Below, piece by piece: positions 43,606-53,000 of a stretch of DNA of 64,000 nucleotides. Source of the stretch: Sandaracinaceae bacterium (GTDB taxonomy: Bacteria > Myxococcota_A > Polyangia > Polyangiales > Sandaracinaceae); contig JAHBWG010000018.1 in assembly GCA_019637095.1 (NCBI GenBank), positions 1 through 64,000 of the forward strand, read 5' to 3'. Both the position numbers and the translations under genes were made by a program. Each line of letters opens with the position of its first letter. The stretch's first letter is position 1. Below the pieces are notes generated by a model. It saw nothing but the letters and a program-made list of their open reading frames with translations. It was not told the DNA's origin and did not search any database.

Positions 43606-43628
43606 CGCTCCCGTGGGCTCCGGGAGCG
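43606..43628 (+). terminator. 8-bp hairpin between gltE-like and cglF-like genes
   Basis: CGCTCCCG (43606-43613) pairs with CGGGAGCG (43621-43628), 7-base loop, 35 bases before ATG 43663. It may end part of the transcripts from the gltC-D-E group, setting the ratio to downstream genes, or protect a processed end. The 158-base gap has no other feature. Confidence 0.5.
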
Positions 43629-43662
43629 CCGCTCGGTGAGCGGCAAGGATTCGGAGAGACGT

Positions 43663-43902
43663 ATGAAGAAGCTGCTCATCGTAGTGGGTCTCGTGGGTTC
43701 GACCTCGCTCCTCGGCGGCGTCGCGTTCGCCCAGGGCGACGCGGACACCACCTACGACTTCGAGGACGATCTGGTCACCGGCGATCTGGTCCGTCCCGAC
43801 GGCGAGATGCTGAACGTGCGCCGCCGCGGTCGCCGCGCGTCGCTGATCCGGGTCCGCGAGCACTTCATCCCCGAGATGTTGAAGTCGGTCGAGAACCTCT
43901 GA
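43663..43902 (+). CDS. CglF/GltF-like small secreted protein, 79 aa
   Basis: ATG 43663 has GGAGAG at a 6-base spacing. A clear signal peptide (MKKLLIVVGLVGSTSLLGGVAFAQ) leaves about 55 residues. The mature part is acidic at first (DADTTYDFEDDLVTGDLV), then basic (NVRRRGRRASLIRVREHF) and ends PEMLKSVENL. Its position between the gltE-like and gltG-like genes is where Myxococcus carries gltF/cglF, which from memory encodes a small non-lipidated envelope protein. The match is by position, size and signal type. The mature protein has no Cys and no membrane helix. Confidence 0.7.
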   Translation: MKKLLIVVGLVGSTSLLGGVAFAQGDADTTYDFEDDLVTGDLVRPDGEMLNVRRRGRRASLIRVREHFIPEMLKSVENL

Positions 43903-43993
43903 CGGCAGGAACCTCTGCGCCGACCCGGTGTCGTAGGGCCGTGACGAGAACATGGCTCGCGATGCGCGCGGGCGTACGGCAGGAGCACGAGCA

Positions 43994-45973
43994 ATGAGCC
44001 ACAACGTCCCGATTACGTTCAAGATCTACAAGGGCGAGGAGCTCGTCGGAACGGAGACGCTGACCCAGGACATCATCAAGGTCGGCAAGCTTCCGTCGAG
44101 TCACCTCCGCATCGAGGACGACAACGTCTCTCGCATGCACGCCGTCATCGAGGTCACGTCGCCCGACGAGATCTTCGTGATCGATCTCGGGTCCGCGGCC
44201 GGGACGATCGTCAACGGCAAGAAGGTCAACAAGACCCAGCTGCAGAGCGGCGACGAGATCGTGCTCGGCGAGACGCGCGTGATCATCGAGATCGGCGGCG
44301 CCGCGGCGACCGACGACGCGCCGACCGAGGTCGGGGCGGTCGCGGCGGTCGCGGCAGCGGCCCCGATCGCCGCCGCGCCTCCGCCGTCGCCTCCCGCCGC
44401 GCGGCCCAACCCGTTCGCCGCGGCGGCGGCTCCGGCGGCGCTCCCGAACCCGTTCGCCGCGCCGCCTCCGGCCGCGCACGCGCCGGCGGCCGCGGGGAGC
44501 GGGGACGTCCGCTACGGGATCGCCGCGAGCGGCCCGCCGGTGAACCCGGCCGAGGTCGAGAGCCACACGTCGGCGGCCGAGGTCGTCGTGATGTGGGGCG
44601 ACATGTCCGTGCTCCACGTCGAGCACCTGTCGCCGCCGCGCTCCTTCTACGTGGGCGAGGGCGACGTCGACTACCTGCTCGAGTCGTCGGTGCTCGGCGC
44701 CTCGCGCTTGCCCGTGACCACGGCGGTCGGCGGCGGCGTCGCGGTCGTCGTGCCGGAAGGCGCCGAGGGCGACGTGACCGTCGGCGACCAGACCATGTCG
44801 CTCGCCGATCTGAAGGCGCAAGGGAAGTTGCAGCCGTGCCCCGAGATGGCGGGCGCGATGCAGTACCCGCTGCCCGACGGAGCCGTCGCGAAGGTCCGCT
44901 ACCGCGGCTTCACCTTCATGACCAAGAGCACGGCGGCGGGCCGCGTCGTCGGCAGCGGCGTCGAGGTCGAGTGGCGCCGCTACATCTGGACCGCCGTCTC
45001 GCTCGCCGTCCACGGCGCGTTCCTCCTGATGTTCTACTTCCTGCCGCCGCGGCCCTCGTCGCTGTCGCTCGACCTGCTCACCGCGGACTCGCGCCTCGTC
45101 GAGTACCTGATGGAGCCGCCGGCGACGCAGGAGGAGGAGACGCCCGACTGGCTCGAGGAGCCCGAGAACCAGGACGACAACGAGGGCGGCACCGGCAAGC
45201 GCCATCGCGACGAAGAGGGCGCGATGGGCGAGGAGACCTCGAAGAAGACGACGAACCGCTTCGGCATCGAGGGCCCGCGCGACAACCAGAACCCGCAGAT
45301 GGCGCGCGAGCAGGCGCGGGAGCAGGCGGCCAACGTCGGCGCGATCGGCATCCTGCGCGCGATGACGGGCTCGTGGAACTCGCCGACCTCGCCGTACGGC
45401 GCCGACCAGGCGCTCGGCAACGATCCGATGAGCGCGATCGGCGCGCTCATGGGCGACCAGATCGGCAGCAACTTCGGCTTCGGCGGCCTCGGTCTGCGCG
45501 GCACGGGTCGCGGCGGCGGCGGCACGGGCGAGGGCACGATCGGCCTGGGCAACCTCGGCACGATCGGCCACGGCGGCGGCGGCGGCACGGGCTCCGGCTA
45601 CGGCCGCGGCGCGGGCGGCCTGCGCGGCCGCACGGATCGCGTCCCGCGGATCCGGACGGGCAACGCGGACGTGCGCGGCTCGCTCTCGCGCGAGGTCATC
45701 CGCCGCGTCATCCAGCGCCACATCAACGAGGTGCGGTTCTGCTACGAGCAGGAGCTCTCGCAGCGCCCGGATCTCGAGGGTCGCGTGATGGTCAGCTTCA
45801 TCATCTCGCCGACCGGCGCGGTGCAGGCGGCCTCGGTCGGCAGCACGACGATCAACAACGCCCGCGTCGAGGGCTGCATCACCACGGCGGTGCGGCGCTG
45901 GACGTTCCCGGCGCCCGACGGCGGCGGCGTCGTCGGCGTGAACTACCCGTTCGTGCTCACCTCCTCGGGCTGA
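43994..45973 (+). CDS. GltG/PglI-like FHA protein with TM and AgmX/PglI tail
   Basis: A 659-residue bitopic protein; AGGAG sits 9 bases before ATG 43994. Cytosolic side: an FHA domain (1-100; VGKLPSSHLRIED, SRMHAVIEV, GSAAGTIVNGKKV), a Pro/Ala linker with PNPFAA repeats, and a second folded region (170-325). One membrane helix lies near 331-350. Periplasmic side: an acidic then Gly-rich extension (365-545) and a C-terminal TonB-like domain (560-659; SLSREVIRRVIQRHINEVRF, GRVMVSFIISPTGAV, GCITTAVRRWTFP) of the kind named AgmX/PglI, with Cys583 and Cys628. This architecture is that of GltG in Myxococcus and would link cytosolic phospho-signals to the outer membrane. Confidence 0.88.
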   Translation: MSHNVPITFKIYKGEELVGTETLTQDIIKVGKLPSSHLRIEDDNVSRMHAVIEVTSPDEIFVIDLGSAAGTIVNGKKVNKTQLQSGDEIVLGETRVIIEIGGAAATDDAPTEVGAVAAVAAAAPIAAAPPPSPPAARPNPFAAAAAPAALPNPFAAPPPAAHAPAAAGSGDVRYGIAASGPPVNPAEVESHTSAAEVVVMWGDMSVLHVEHLSPPRSFYVGEGDVDYLLESSVLGASRLPVTTAVGGGVAVVVPEGAEGDVTVGDQTMSLADLKAQGKLQPCPEMAGAMQYPLPDGAVAKVRYRGFTFMTKSTAAGRVVGSGVEVEWRRYIWTAVSLAVHGAFLLMFYFLPPRPSSLSLDLLTADSRLVEYLMEPPATQEEETPDWLEEPENQDDNEGGTGKRHRDEEGAMGEETSKKTTNRFGIEGPRDNQNPQMAREQAREQAANVGAIGILRAMTGSWNSPTSPYGADQALGNDPMSAIGALMGDQIGSNFGFGGLGLRGTGRGGGGTGEGTIGLGNLGTIGHGGGGGTGSGYGRGAGGLRGRTDRVPRIRTGNADVRGSLSREVIRRVIQRHINEVRFCYEQELSQRPDLEGRVMVSFIISPTGAVQAASVGSTTINNARVEGCITTAVRRWTFPAPDGGGVVGVNYPFVLTSSG

Positions 45974-45994
45974 TCGAGGGGCCCACGGGGGCAT

Positions 45995-46026
45995 GAAGAG
46001 GCGAGGCTCTCGGGCCTCGCCTCTTC
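45995..46026 (+). terminator. 12-bp perfect hairpin after the gltG-like gene
   Basis: GAAGAGGCGAGG (45995-46006) pairs with CCTCGCCTCTTC (46015-46026), 8-base loop, 22 bases after the stop. It is the strongest stem seen in the window and very likely ends the gltC-to-gltG transcript, though the T-tract is absent. Confidence 0.75.
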
Positions 46027-46071
46027 GCGTTCGAAGCGCGCGAACGCTCGAAAAACACGCTGCTTTTCTGC

Positions 46072-46101
46072 TTGAGCCGCGCGCGCGGATCTCAGTAGTA
46101 T
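46072..46101 (+). promoter_or_regulatory. Possible promoter of the TPR lipoprotein-gltI-tsaE group
   Basis: TTGAGC (46072-46077) and TAGTAT (46096-46101) with an 18-base spacer, 34 bases before ATG 46135. Together with the hairpin just upstream it suggests a new transcription unit. Confidence 0.45.
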
Positions 46102-46134
46102 CGCCAGCGCAATCTGCCCAGGGAGACCCCTTCG

Positions 46135-47004
46135 ATGCACCGCCTCAAGGCCATCTCGGTCGGCCTCTTCACGTTCGTGTTCATGATCGGCGGCAACTGC
46201 TCGCGGACGCGCGTCGAGTCGCTGAACCGAATGAACGAGGGCGTCGTCCTCGCCTCGCAGAAGCAGTACGTCCAGGCCGCGGAGAAGCTCCAGAGCGCCA
46301 CGGTCATCGATCCGCAGAACGACCAGGCGTTCTGGAACCTCGCGATCGTGCACATGGAGATGCACAAGTTCGAGCGCGCGCGCGACGACCTGCAGCGCGC
46401 CATCGACGTGAACCCGAACGTCGCGGGCTACCACGAGAAGCTCGGCACGGTGCTCATGGAGCTGTCCGACTGGGACGGCGCGCGCCAGCGGTTCACGCGC
46501 GCGCTCGAGCTCGACGACACGCTCTTCAAGGCGCACTACAAGCTCGGCCAGGTCCACGAGCGGATGGACAACCCGCAAGAGGCCTTGCGTGAGTACACGC
46601 GCGCGGTCGAGACGGGGCCCCGCTTCATCGAGGCGTATCGCGCGCTCGGCCGGCTCTACGCGGATCTCGACTACCTCGCCGAGGCCATCCAGGTCTTGCA
46701 GAGCGGGTTGCAGGTCGTGATCCAGGGGACCGAGGACGAGGGGCACCTGCACCACCTGCTCGGCACCGTCTACCAGCAGCAGCGCAACTACGACCGCGCG
46801 GTCGAGGAGTTCCGCGCCGCGCTGCGCCTCGTGCCGACGCTGCGCGAGGCGCTCTTCGCGCTCGGCTGGACCTACTCGCTGCAGGACAACCGCGAGGAAG
46901 CGCGCCGCTTCCTGCGCCAGTACGTGGACAACGCGGGCGCCGAGGCGCCCCCGCACTACCTCAAGGCCGCGCGCGATCGGCTCAACCTGCTCGGTGAGCC
47001 GTAG
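46135..47004 (+). CDS. TPR lipoprotein between gltG-like and gltI-like genes
   Basis: A 289-residue protein; GGGAG precedes ATG 46135. The N-terminus is a lipoprotein-like signal ending FMIGGNC (Cys22). The rest is a continuous row of about seven canonical TPRs (MNEGVVLASQKQYVQAAEKL, LAIVHMEMHKFERARDDLQR, LGQVHERMDNPQEALREYTR, LGWTYSLQDNREEARRFLRQ). These repeats are more regular than those of the gltC- and gltD-like proteins. In Myxococcus, from memory, gltH and other genes lie in this interval. The protein would be tethered to a membrane in the periplasm and offer a docking surface. I cannot match it to a named Glt subunit. Confidence 0.8.
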   Translation: MHRLKAISVGLFTFVFMIGGNCSRTRVESLNRMNEGVVLASQKQYVQAAEKLQSATVIDPQNDQAFWNLAIVHMEMHKFERARDDLQRAIDVNPNVAGYHEKLGTVLMELSDWDGARQRFTRALELDDTLFKAHYKLGQVHERMDNPQEALREYTRAVETGPRFIEAYRALGRLYADLDYLAEAIQVLQSGLQVVIQGTEDEGHLHHLLGTVYQQQRNYDRAVEEFRAALRLVPTLREALFALGWTYSLQDNREEARRFLRQYVDNAGAEAPPHYLKAARDRLNLLGEP

Positions 47005-47078
47005 CCAGCGGATGCGCCGGCCACGCGACAGAAACGACGTCTGGGGGTCGGCCTCGCCGGCCTCCCATGGAGGCACCC

Positions 47079-50000
47079 GTGTCGGATGAAGCGCTGACGG
47101 AAGAGACGCGAGCGAAGCTCGCCGAGCTCGACGAGGCGATCGAGAAGTTCACCGGTCAGAAGCGCTGGTCGGACGTGATCAAGGCGGTCGTCCAGAAGGC
47201 CGAGATCCATCCCGACCCGGCGGCCAAGGTGGAGCTCTTCGCCGAGGCCGGTCGGATGTACCTCGACAAGTCCTCCAACCAAGCCGAGGCGATCAAGTGC
47301 TTCGAGCAGGTGCTCGAGCACGACGCGGGCAACGTCGAGGCGATCGAGCAGCTCAAGGAGATGTACGAGAAGCGCCGCGACTGGGAGTCGCTCGTGCGCG
47401 TCCGTCAGCGCGCCGCGCAGCTCATGGACGAGGCGGATCGCCTCTTCGAGTACGTCGAGATCGCCAACATGGCGACGCAGCGCCTGCGCAAGCCCGAGCT
47501 GTGCATCGAGCTGTGGCAGGTGGTCCTCGAGGAGGACGCGGAGAACCCCGAGGCGCTCAACGCCCTCGCGCAGCTCTACGAGCGCGCGAGGGAGTGGGAG
47601 CCGCTCGCGCGCGTGCTCGACAAGCTCGTCGCGCAGATCGAGGACACCGAGGAGCTCAAGGCCGCGCTGAACAAGCTCGGGATGATCTACGCCGACAAGG
47701 TCGGCGACGACCGCGGCGCGGTCGACGCGTTCCGCCGCCTGCTCGCGCTCGATCCGGACGACCGCCGCGCGCAAGAGCAGCTCAAGCGCCGCTACGCGTC
47801 GCTGCGCGCGTGGGACGACCTCGAGGAGTTCTACGCGGCCACCGACAAGTGGGACGAGCTCATCCGCGTGTTCGAGCGCGAGGCCGAGGGCAAGGAGGCC
47901 TCCGACGAGGAGCGGATCGACCTGCTCTTCCGTTCGGCGCGCCTCTGGATGGACAAGCTCGAGAAGCCGGATCGCGCCGCGCGCGCGTACGAGAAGGTCC
48001 TCGCGAAGGACGAGAACAACCTCGACGCGGCACTCGCGCTCTCGCCGATCTACGAGGAGGCGGGCGACGCGAAGAAGCTCGTCGGCGTCTACGAGGTGCG
48101 CCTGCGCCACGCGACCGAGCCGGCGGAGCGCGTGCACCTGCTCCGCGAGAGCGGCCTGCTCTACGAGGAGAAGCTCCGCCGCCCGAAGGAGGCCTTCGAC
48201 GCGTTCATCGCCGCGTTCAAGGCCGACCCGACGCAGGAGGTCATCCGCGAGGACGTCGCGCGACTCGCCGAGGCGACCAAGGGCTGGGACGAGGCGATCG
48301 CCGCGTACGGCGTCGCGATCGACGAGGCGACCGAGCCGGACGTGCAAGTCGATTTGCGCCTCCAGCTCGGCGCGCTGCTCACTCAGGTCGACCGCGTCGA
48401 GGACGCGATCGCGCAGTACCGCGCGGTCTACGAGTCCGAGGGCGACAACATGGCGGCGATCTCGGCGCTGGAGGAGCTCTACCGCCGCACCGAGAAGTAC
48501 GCCGAGCTCATGGAGGTCTACGAGCGCCGCATGGAGCTCGAGTCGGACCCCGACGCGCGCCGCCAGCTCGCCTACGGGCGCGCCTCGCTCTACGAGGGCG
48601 AGCTCGGCGACGCGGCCCACGCGATCGACGCCTACCAGGCGATCCTCGCGGAGTGGGGCGACGACGAGTCCGACGCGTACGCCGCGCTCGACCGCCTGTT
48701 CGAGGCCGAGTCGCGGTGGGCGGACCTCGCCGCGACGCTCGAGCGGCGGATCGACCTCGGGCCCGAGAGCCCGGAGGAGCTCGCCGCGCTCAAGTTCCGG
48801 CACGCCAACGTGCTGACCGATCACCTCGAGGAGAAGGAGAGGGCGCTCGAGCTCTACCGCGAGGTCCTGGTCCTGAACCCCGAGCACGACGGCGCGCGCG
48901 CGCGCCTCGAGAGCTTCCTCGATCGCGCGGATCTCGGGGCGAGCGCGGCGACGATCCTCGAGCCGATCTACGAGATGGGCGGCCACTGGGAGCCGCTCGT
49001 GCGCGCGCTCGAGGTGCTCGCGAAGGGCTCGGAGGACCCGGAGCGCCAGCTCGAGATCCTCACGAAGGTCGGCGAGGTGTGCGGCATCCAGATCGGGGAC
49101 TCTGCGCGCGCGTTCGACGCCTTCGGGCGTGCCCTGCGCGTGATGCCGGAGAGCCTCGAGACGCTCCAGCGCCTCGAGCTGCTCGCGGAGGAGCAGGAGC
49201 GCCAGGACGACCTCGTCGCGCTCGTCGAGGAGCTCGCCGGCGAGACGGCGGACCCCGATCTCGCGCGCACGCTCTGGCTCAAGGCCGCGGCGATCCACGA
49301 CGGCCAGCGGCGCGACATCGACCGCGCGGTCGCCGCGTACGGCAAGATCCTCGAGCTCGACCCGGCGGACGCCGAGGTCCTCGACGCGCTCGACGCGCTC
49401 TACCGGCGCACCGAGCGCTGGCGCGACCTGCTCGGCGTCGTGCGCCGCAAGGCGGAGCTGACCGACGACGTGGCGCTGCGCGAGGAGCTGCTCGCGCAGA
49501 ACGCGATGATCTTCGAGGAGATGCTCGAGGAGCCCGAGAGCGCCATCGGCGTCTACAGCGACATCCTCGAGCTCGATCCGTCGAGCCAACGCGCGCTCGT
49601 GGCGCTCGACCGGCTCTACGAGCGGCTCGAGCGCTGGACGGACCTCGCCGACAACATCGGGCGGCAGCTCGCGATCGCCGAGAGCCCCGACGCCGAGACG
49701 GCGTTGATGCTGCGGCTCGGCGCGCTGCGCGAGTCGCGGATGGGCGCGGTCGACGCGGCGATCGAGATCTACCGCGAGGTGATCGAGCGCGACCCGCAGA
49801 ACGAGCGCGCCCTGAGCGCCCTCGAGCGGCTGATCCAGACCGAGGAGCACCAGCTCGCGATCGCGACGATCCTCGAGCCGATCTACCGCGACGCGAGCCT
49901 CTACGAGCAGCTCATCTACGTGCACGAGATCCAGGCGCACCACGCGTCGAGCCCGGACATGCGGGTCGAGCTGCTGCACCAGATCGCGGAGCTCTACGAG

Positions 50001-53000
50001 GTGGCGCTCGAGGACTACGGCAACTCGTTCAACTCGTACGCCCGGGCCCTGGGCGAGGAGCCGGCCGACCTCAACACGCAGGAGCAGCTCGAGCGGCTCG
50101 CGCGCGCGACGGGTGCGTTCGAGCAGCTCGCGGTCGTCTACGAGGAGCGCGTGCAGGCGCTGCTCGAGGCGGGCGCCCCGGAGGATCCCACCCTCGCCTC
50201 GCAGCTCCTCGTGAAGGCCGCGACGATCCGCGAGGAGCAGCTCGGCGACGTCGAGACCGCGATCACGCACTACCAGCGGGTCCTCTCGCTCGAGCCGCGT
50301 CACATCGAGGCGGCGAGCGCGCTCGAGCGGCTCTTCCAGATGTCCGAGCGCTACACGGAGCTCGCGGCGATCCTGCTGCAGAAGGCGGGGATCCTCGACG
50401 TCCCCGACGACCAGAAGGCGCACCTCTTCCGCGCCGCGGCGATCCACGAGGAGCTGCTCGAGAGCCCGACCCAGGCGATCGACGTCTACAAGCGCGTCCT
50501 CGAGGTCGACGCGGAGGACCTGCGCGCCCTCGACAAGCTGATCGAGCTGCACCTCTTGCTCGAGAAGTGGCCGGACCTGCTCGCGTTCTACGAGCGCAAG
50601 GCGGACATCGTCTTCGACCCGGACGAGAAGAAGGCGATCTTCGTCGAGGTCGGCGCCGTGTACGAGCGCGAGATCGGCGACGTCGAGAAGGCGATCGACA
50701 CCTACCAGCGCATCCTCGAGATCGACCCGGACGACCTCACCGCCATCGGGCGGCTCGACGCGCTCTACCAGGCGAGCGGCAACTGGGAGGAGCTGCGCGC
50801 GATCCTCGAGCGTGAGGCCGACCTCTCGACCGATCCGAACGAGGTGATCTCGTACCGCTACCGCATCGCCGACCTCTGGGATCACAAGCTCGGCGACGCG
50901 AGCCGCGCCGTCGACGGCTACCGCGAGATCCTCGCGGTGCTGCCCGATCACCAGCCGACCCTCGAGGCGCTCGAGCGGATGATCGCGGAGGGCAAGGAGG
51001 CGAACGAGGCCGCCCTCGTCCTCGAGCCGATCTACAGCCAGTACGGCGAGTTCGAGCGGCTCGTGGCGGTGCTCGAGGTGCAGGTGCGTCACGAAGAGGA
51101 CGCGCTCGCGCGCGTCTCGCTGCTGCACCGGATCGCGGAGCTCTCCGAGGTGCAGCTCGAGCGCACGCGGCAGGCCTTCGACGCGTACGCCCGCGCGTTC
51201 CCGCTCGACAGCGGGAACGAGACGACGATGGGGAGCCTCGAGCGCCTCGCCGAGGAGCTGAACGCGTGGCCGGAGGTCACCGCGCTCTACGATCGCGAGG
51301 TGCAGCGCCTGCGCGCCGACGCGCCCGACGCGGTCGTCGAGCTCGCGCTCCGCGTCGCGCAGATCTATTTCATCCAGCTCGGCGACGTGGACAACGCGAT
51401 CGCGCGCTACCGCGTCGTGCTCGAGGTCGAGCCGTCGCACGTGCAGGCGGTCGAGGCGCTCGATCAGCTCTACGAGCAGACCGAGCGGTGGGCCGAGCTC
51501 GCGGAGATCCTCCAGCTCGAGGTGCAGCTCGCGTCGAGCTCCGACGACATCCTCGCGCTGTCCTTCCGGCTCGGACAGGTCTACGAGCACTACCTCGACC
51601 GCGTCGGCGACGCGATCGAGCAGTACCGCGAGATCCTCGCGTCGGCGCCCGAGCACGAGGAGGCCCTCGTCGCGCTCGAGATCCTCCTCGGCCGCGGCGT
51701 GAGCCCGATCGCCATCGCCGAGATCCTCGAGCCGCTCTACCGGATGAGCGAGTCGTGGGATCGCCTCATCGGCGTCAACACGGTGCAGCTCCAGCACCAG
51801 ACCGACCCGGACGAGCGCGTCCAGATGATGCACCGCATCGCGGAGCTCGCGGAGGATCGCGCGGGAGACCACCAGCTCGGGTTCGAGTGGATGCAGCGCG
51901 CGCTGCTCGAGGGGCCGCGCAACGAGCACACGGTGGCCGAGGTCGAGCGCCTCGCGGGGATGCTCGACCGCTGGGACCAGCTCGCGAACACCTACGCGGA
52001 CGTCCTGGCGCAGTCCGAGGACCCGCAGGCGATCGCGGAGATCGGCAAGCGCCAGGCGCGCGTGCTCGAGGCCGAGCTCGGCGACGTCGAGGGCACCGTC
52101 GCGGCGTACCTCTTCGTCCTGAAGAGCAACCCGGCCGAGGCGGAGGTGCTCGAGCAGCTCGACCGCATCTACACCGACCACGGCGCGCACGAGGCGCTCG
52201 CCGAGACGCTGAAGCGGCGGGTCGCCGCGAGCCAGGACGAGCGGGAGAAGGTCGACCTCTCGTTCCGGCTCGGGCAGGTGCTCGAGAACGAGCTCGGGCG
52301 CATCGACGAGGCGGTCACGGTGTACGACGGCCTGCTGCGCACGCTCGACGCGGAGCACGAGCCGTCGATCAAGGCGCTCCAGAACATCTACACGGAGAAG
52401 CAGGACTGGCCGGCGCTGTTCGCGACGTTCCAGCGCGAGATGGAGGTGGCCGTCGGCGACTCCGCGCGCTCGGACGTGACCGCGCGGATGGCGCACGTGT
52501 CGGCCTTCTACCTGGGCCAGCCCGAGAAGGCGATCGAGCTCTGGAAGGAGGTGCTCGACATGCGCGGCGAGGATCCCGAGGCGCTCAACGCGCTCGGGAA
52601 CATCTACGCGCACCTCCAGCGGTGGGGCGAGCTCGTCGAGATCCTCGATCGCGAGGTCACCGTCGCCGACACGGACGAGGCGCGCGTCGCGATCTTCACG
52701 GACATGGCGCGCACGTTCTACCAGCGCCTCGGCAAGGTGGACGCGGCGATCGACAGCTGGGAGCGCGTGCTCGACATCGAGCCGGCGAACCCGAACGCGC
52801 TGTTCGGGCTCGCCGAGATCCGCCGCAACGCGGAGCAGTGGCACGAGCTCGCCGACACGCTCCACCGCGTCGTCGACGTCGGCGCCGCGACGCTCGACGA
52901 CCGCACGCTCGCCGACGTCTACATGCAGCTCGGCGCGCTCTACGAGTACACGCTCCTCGAGCCGGCCCGCGCCGCCGAGGCGTACGCGCGCGCGGTCGAG

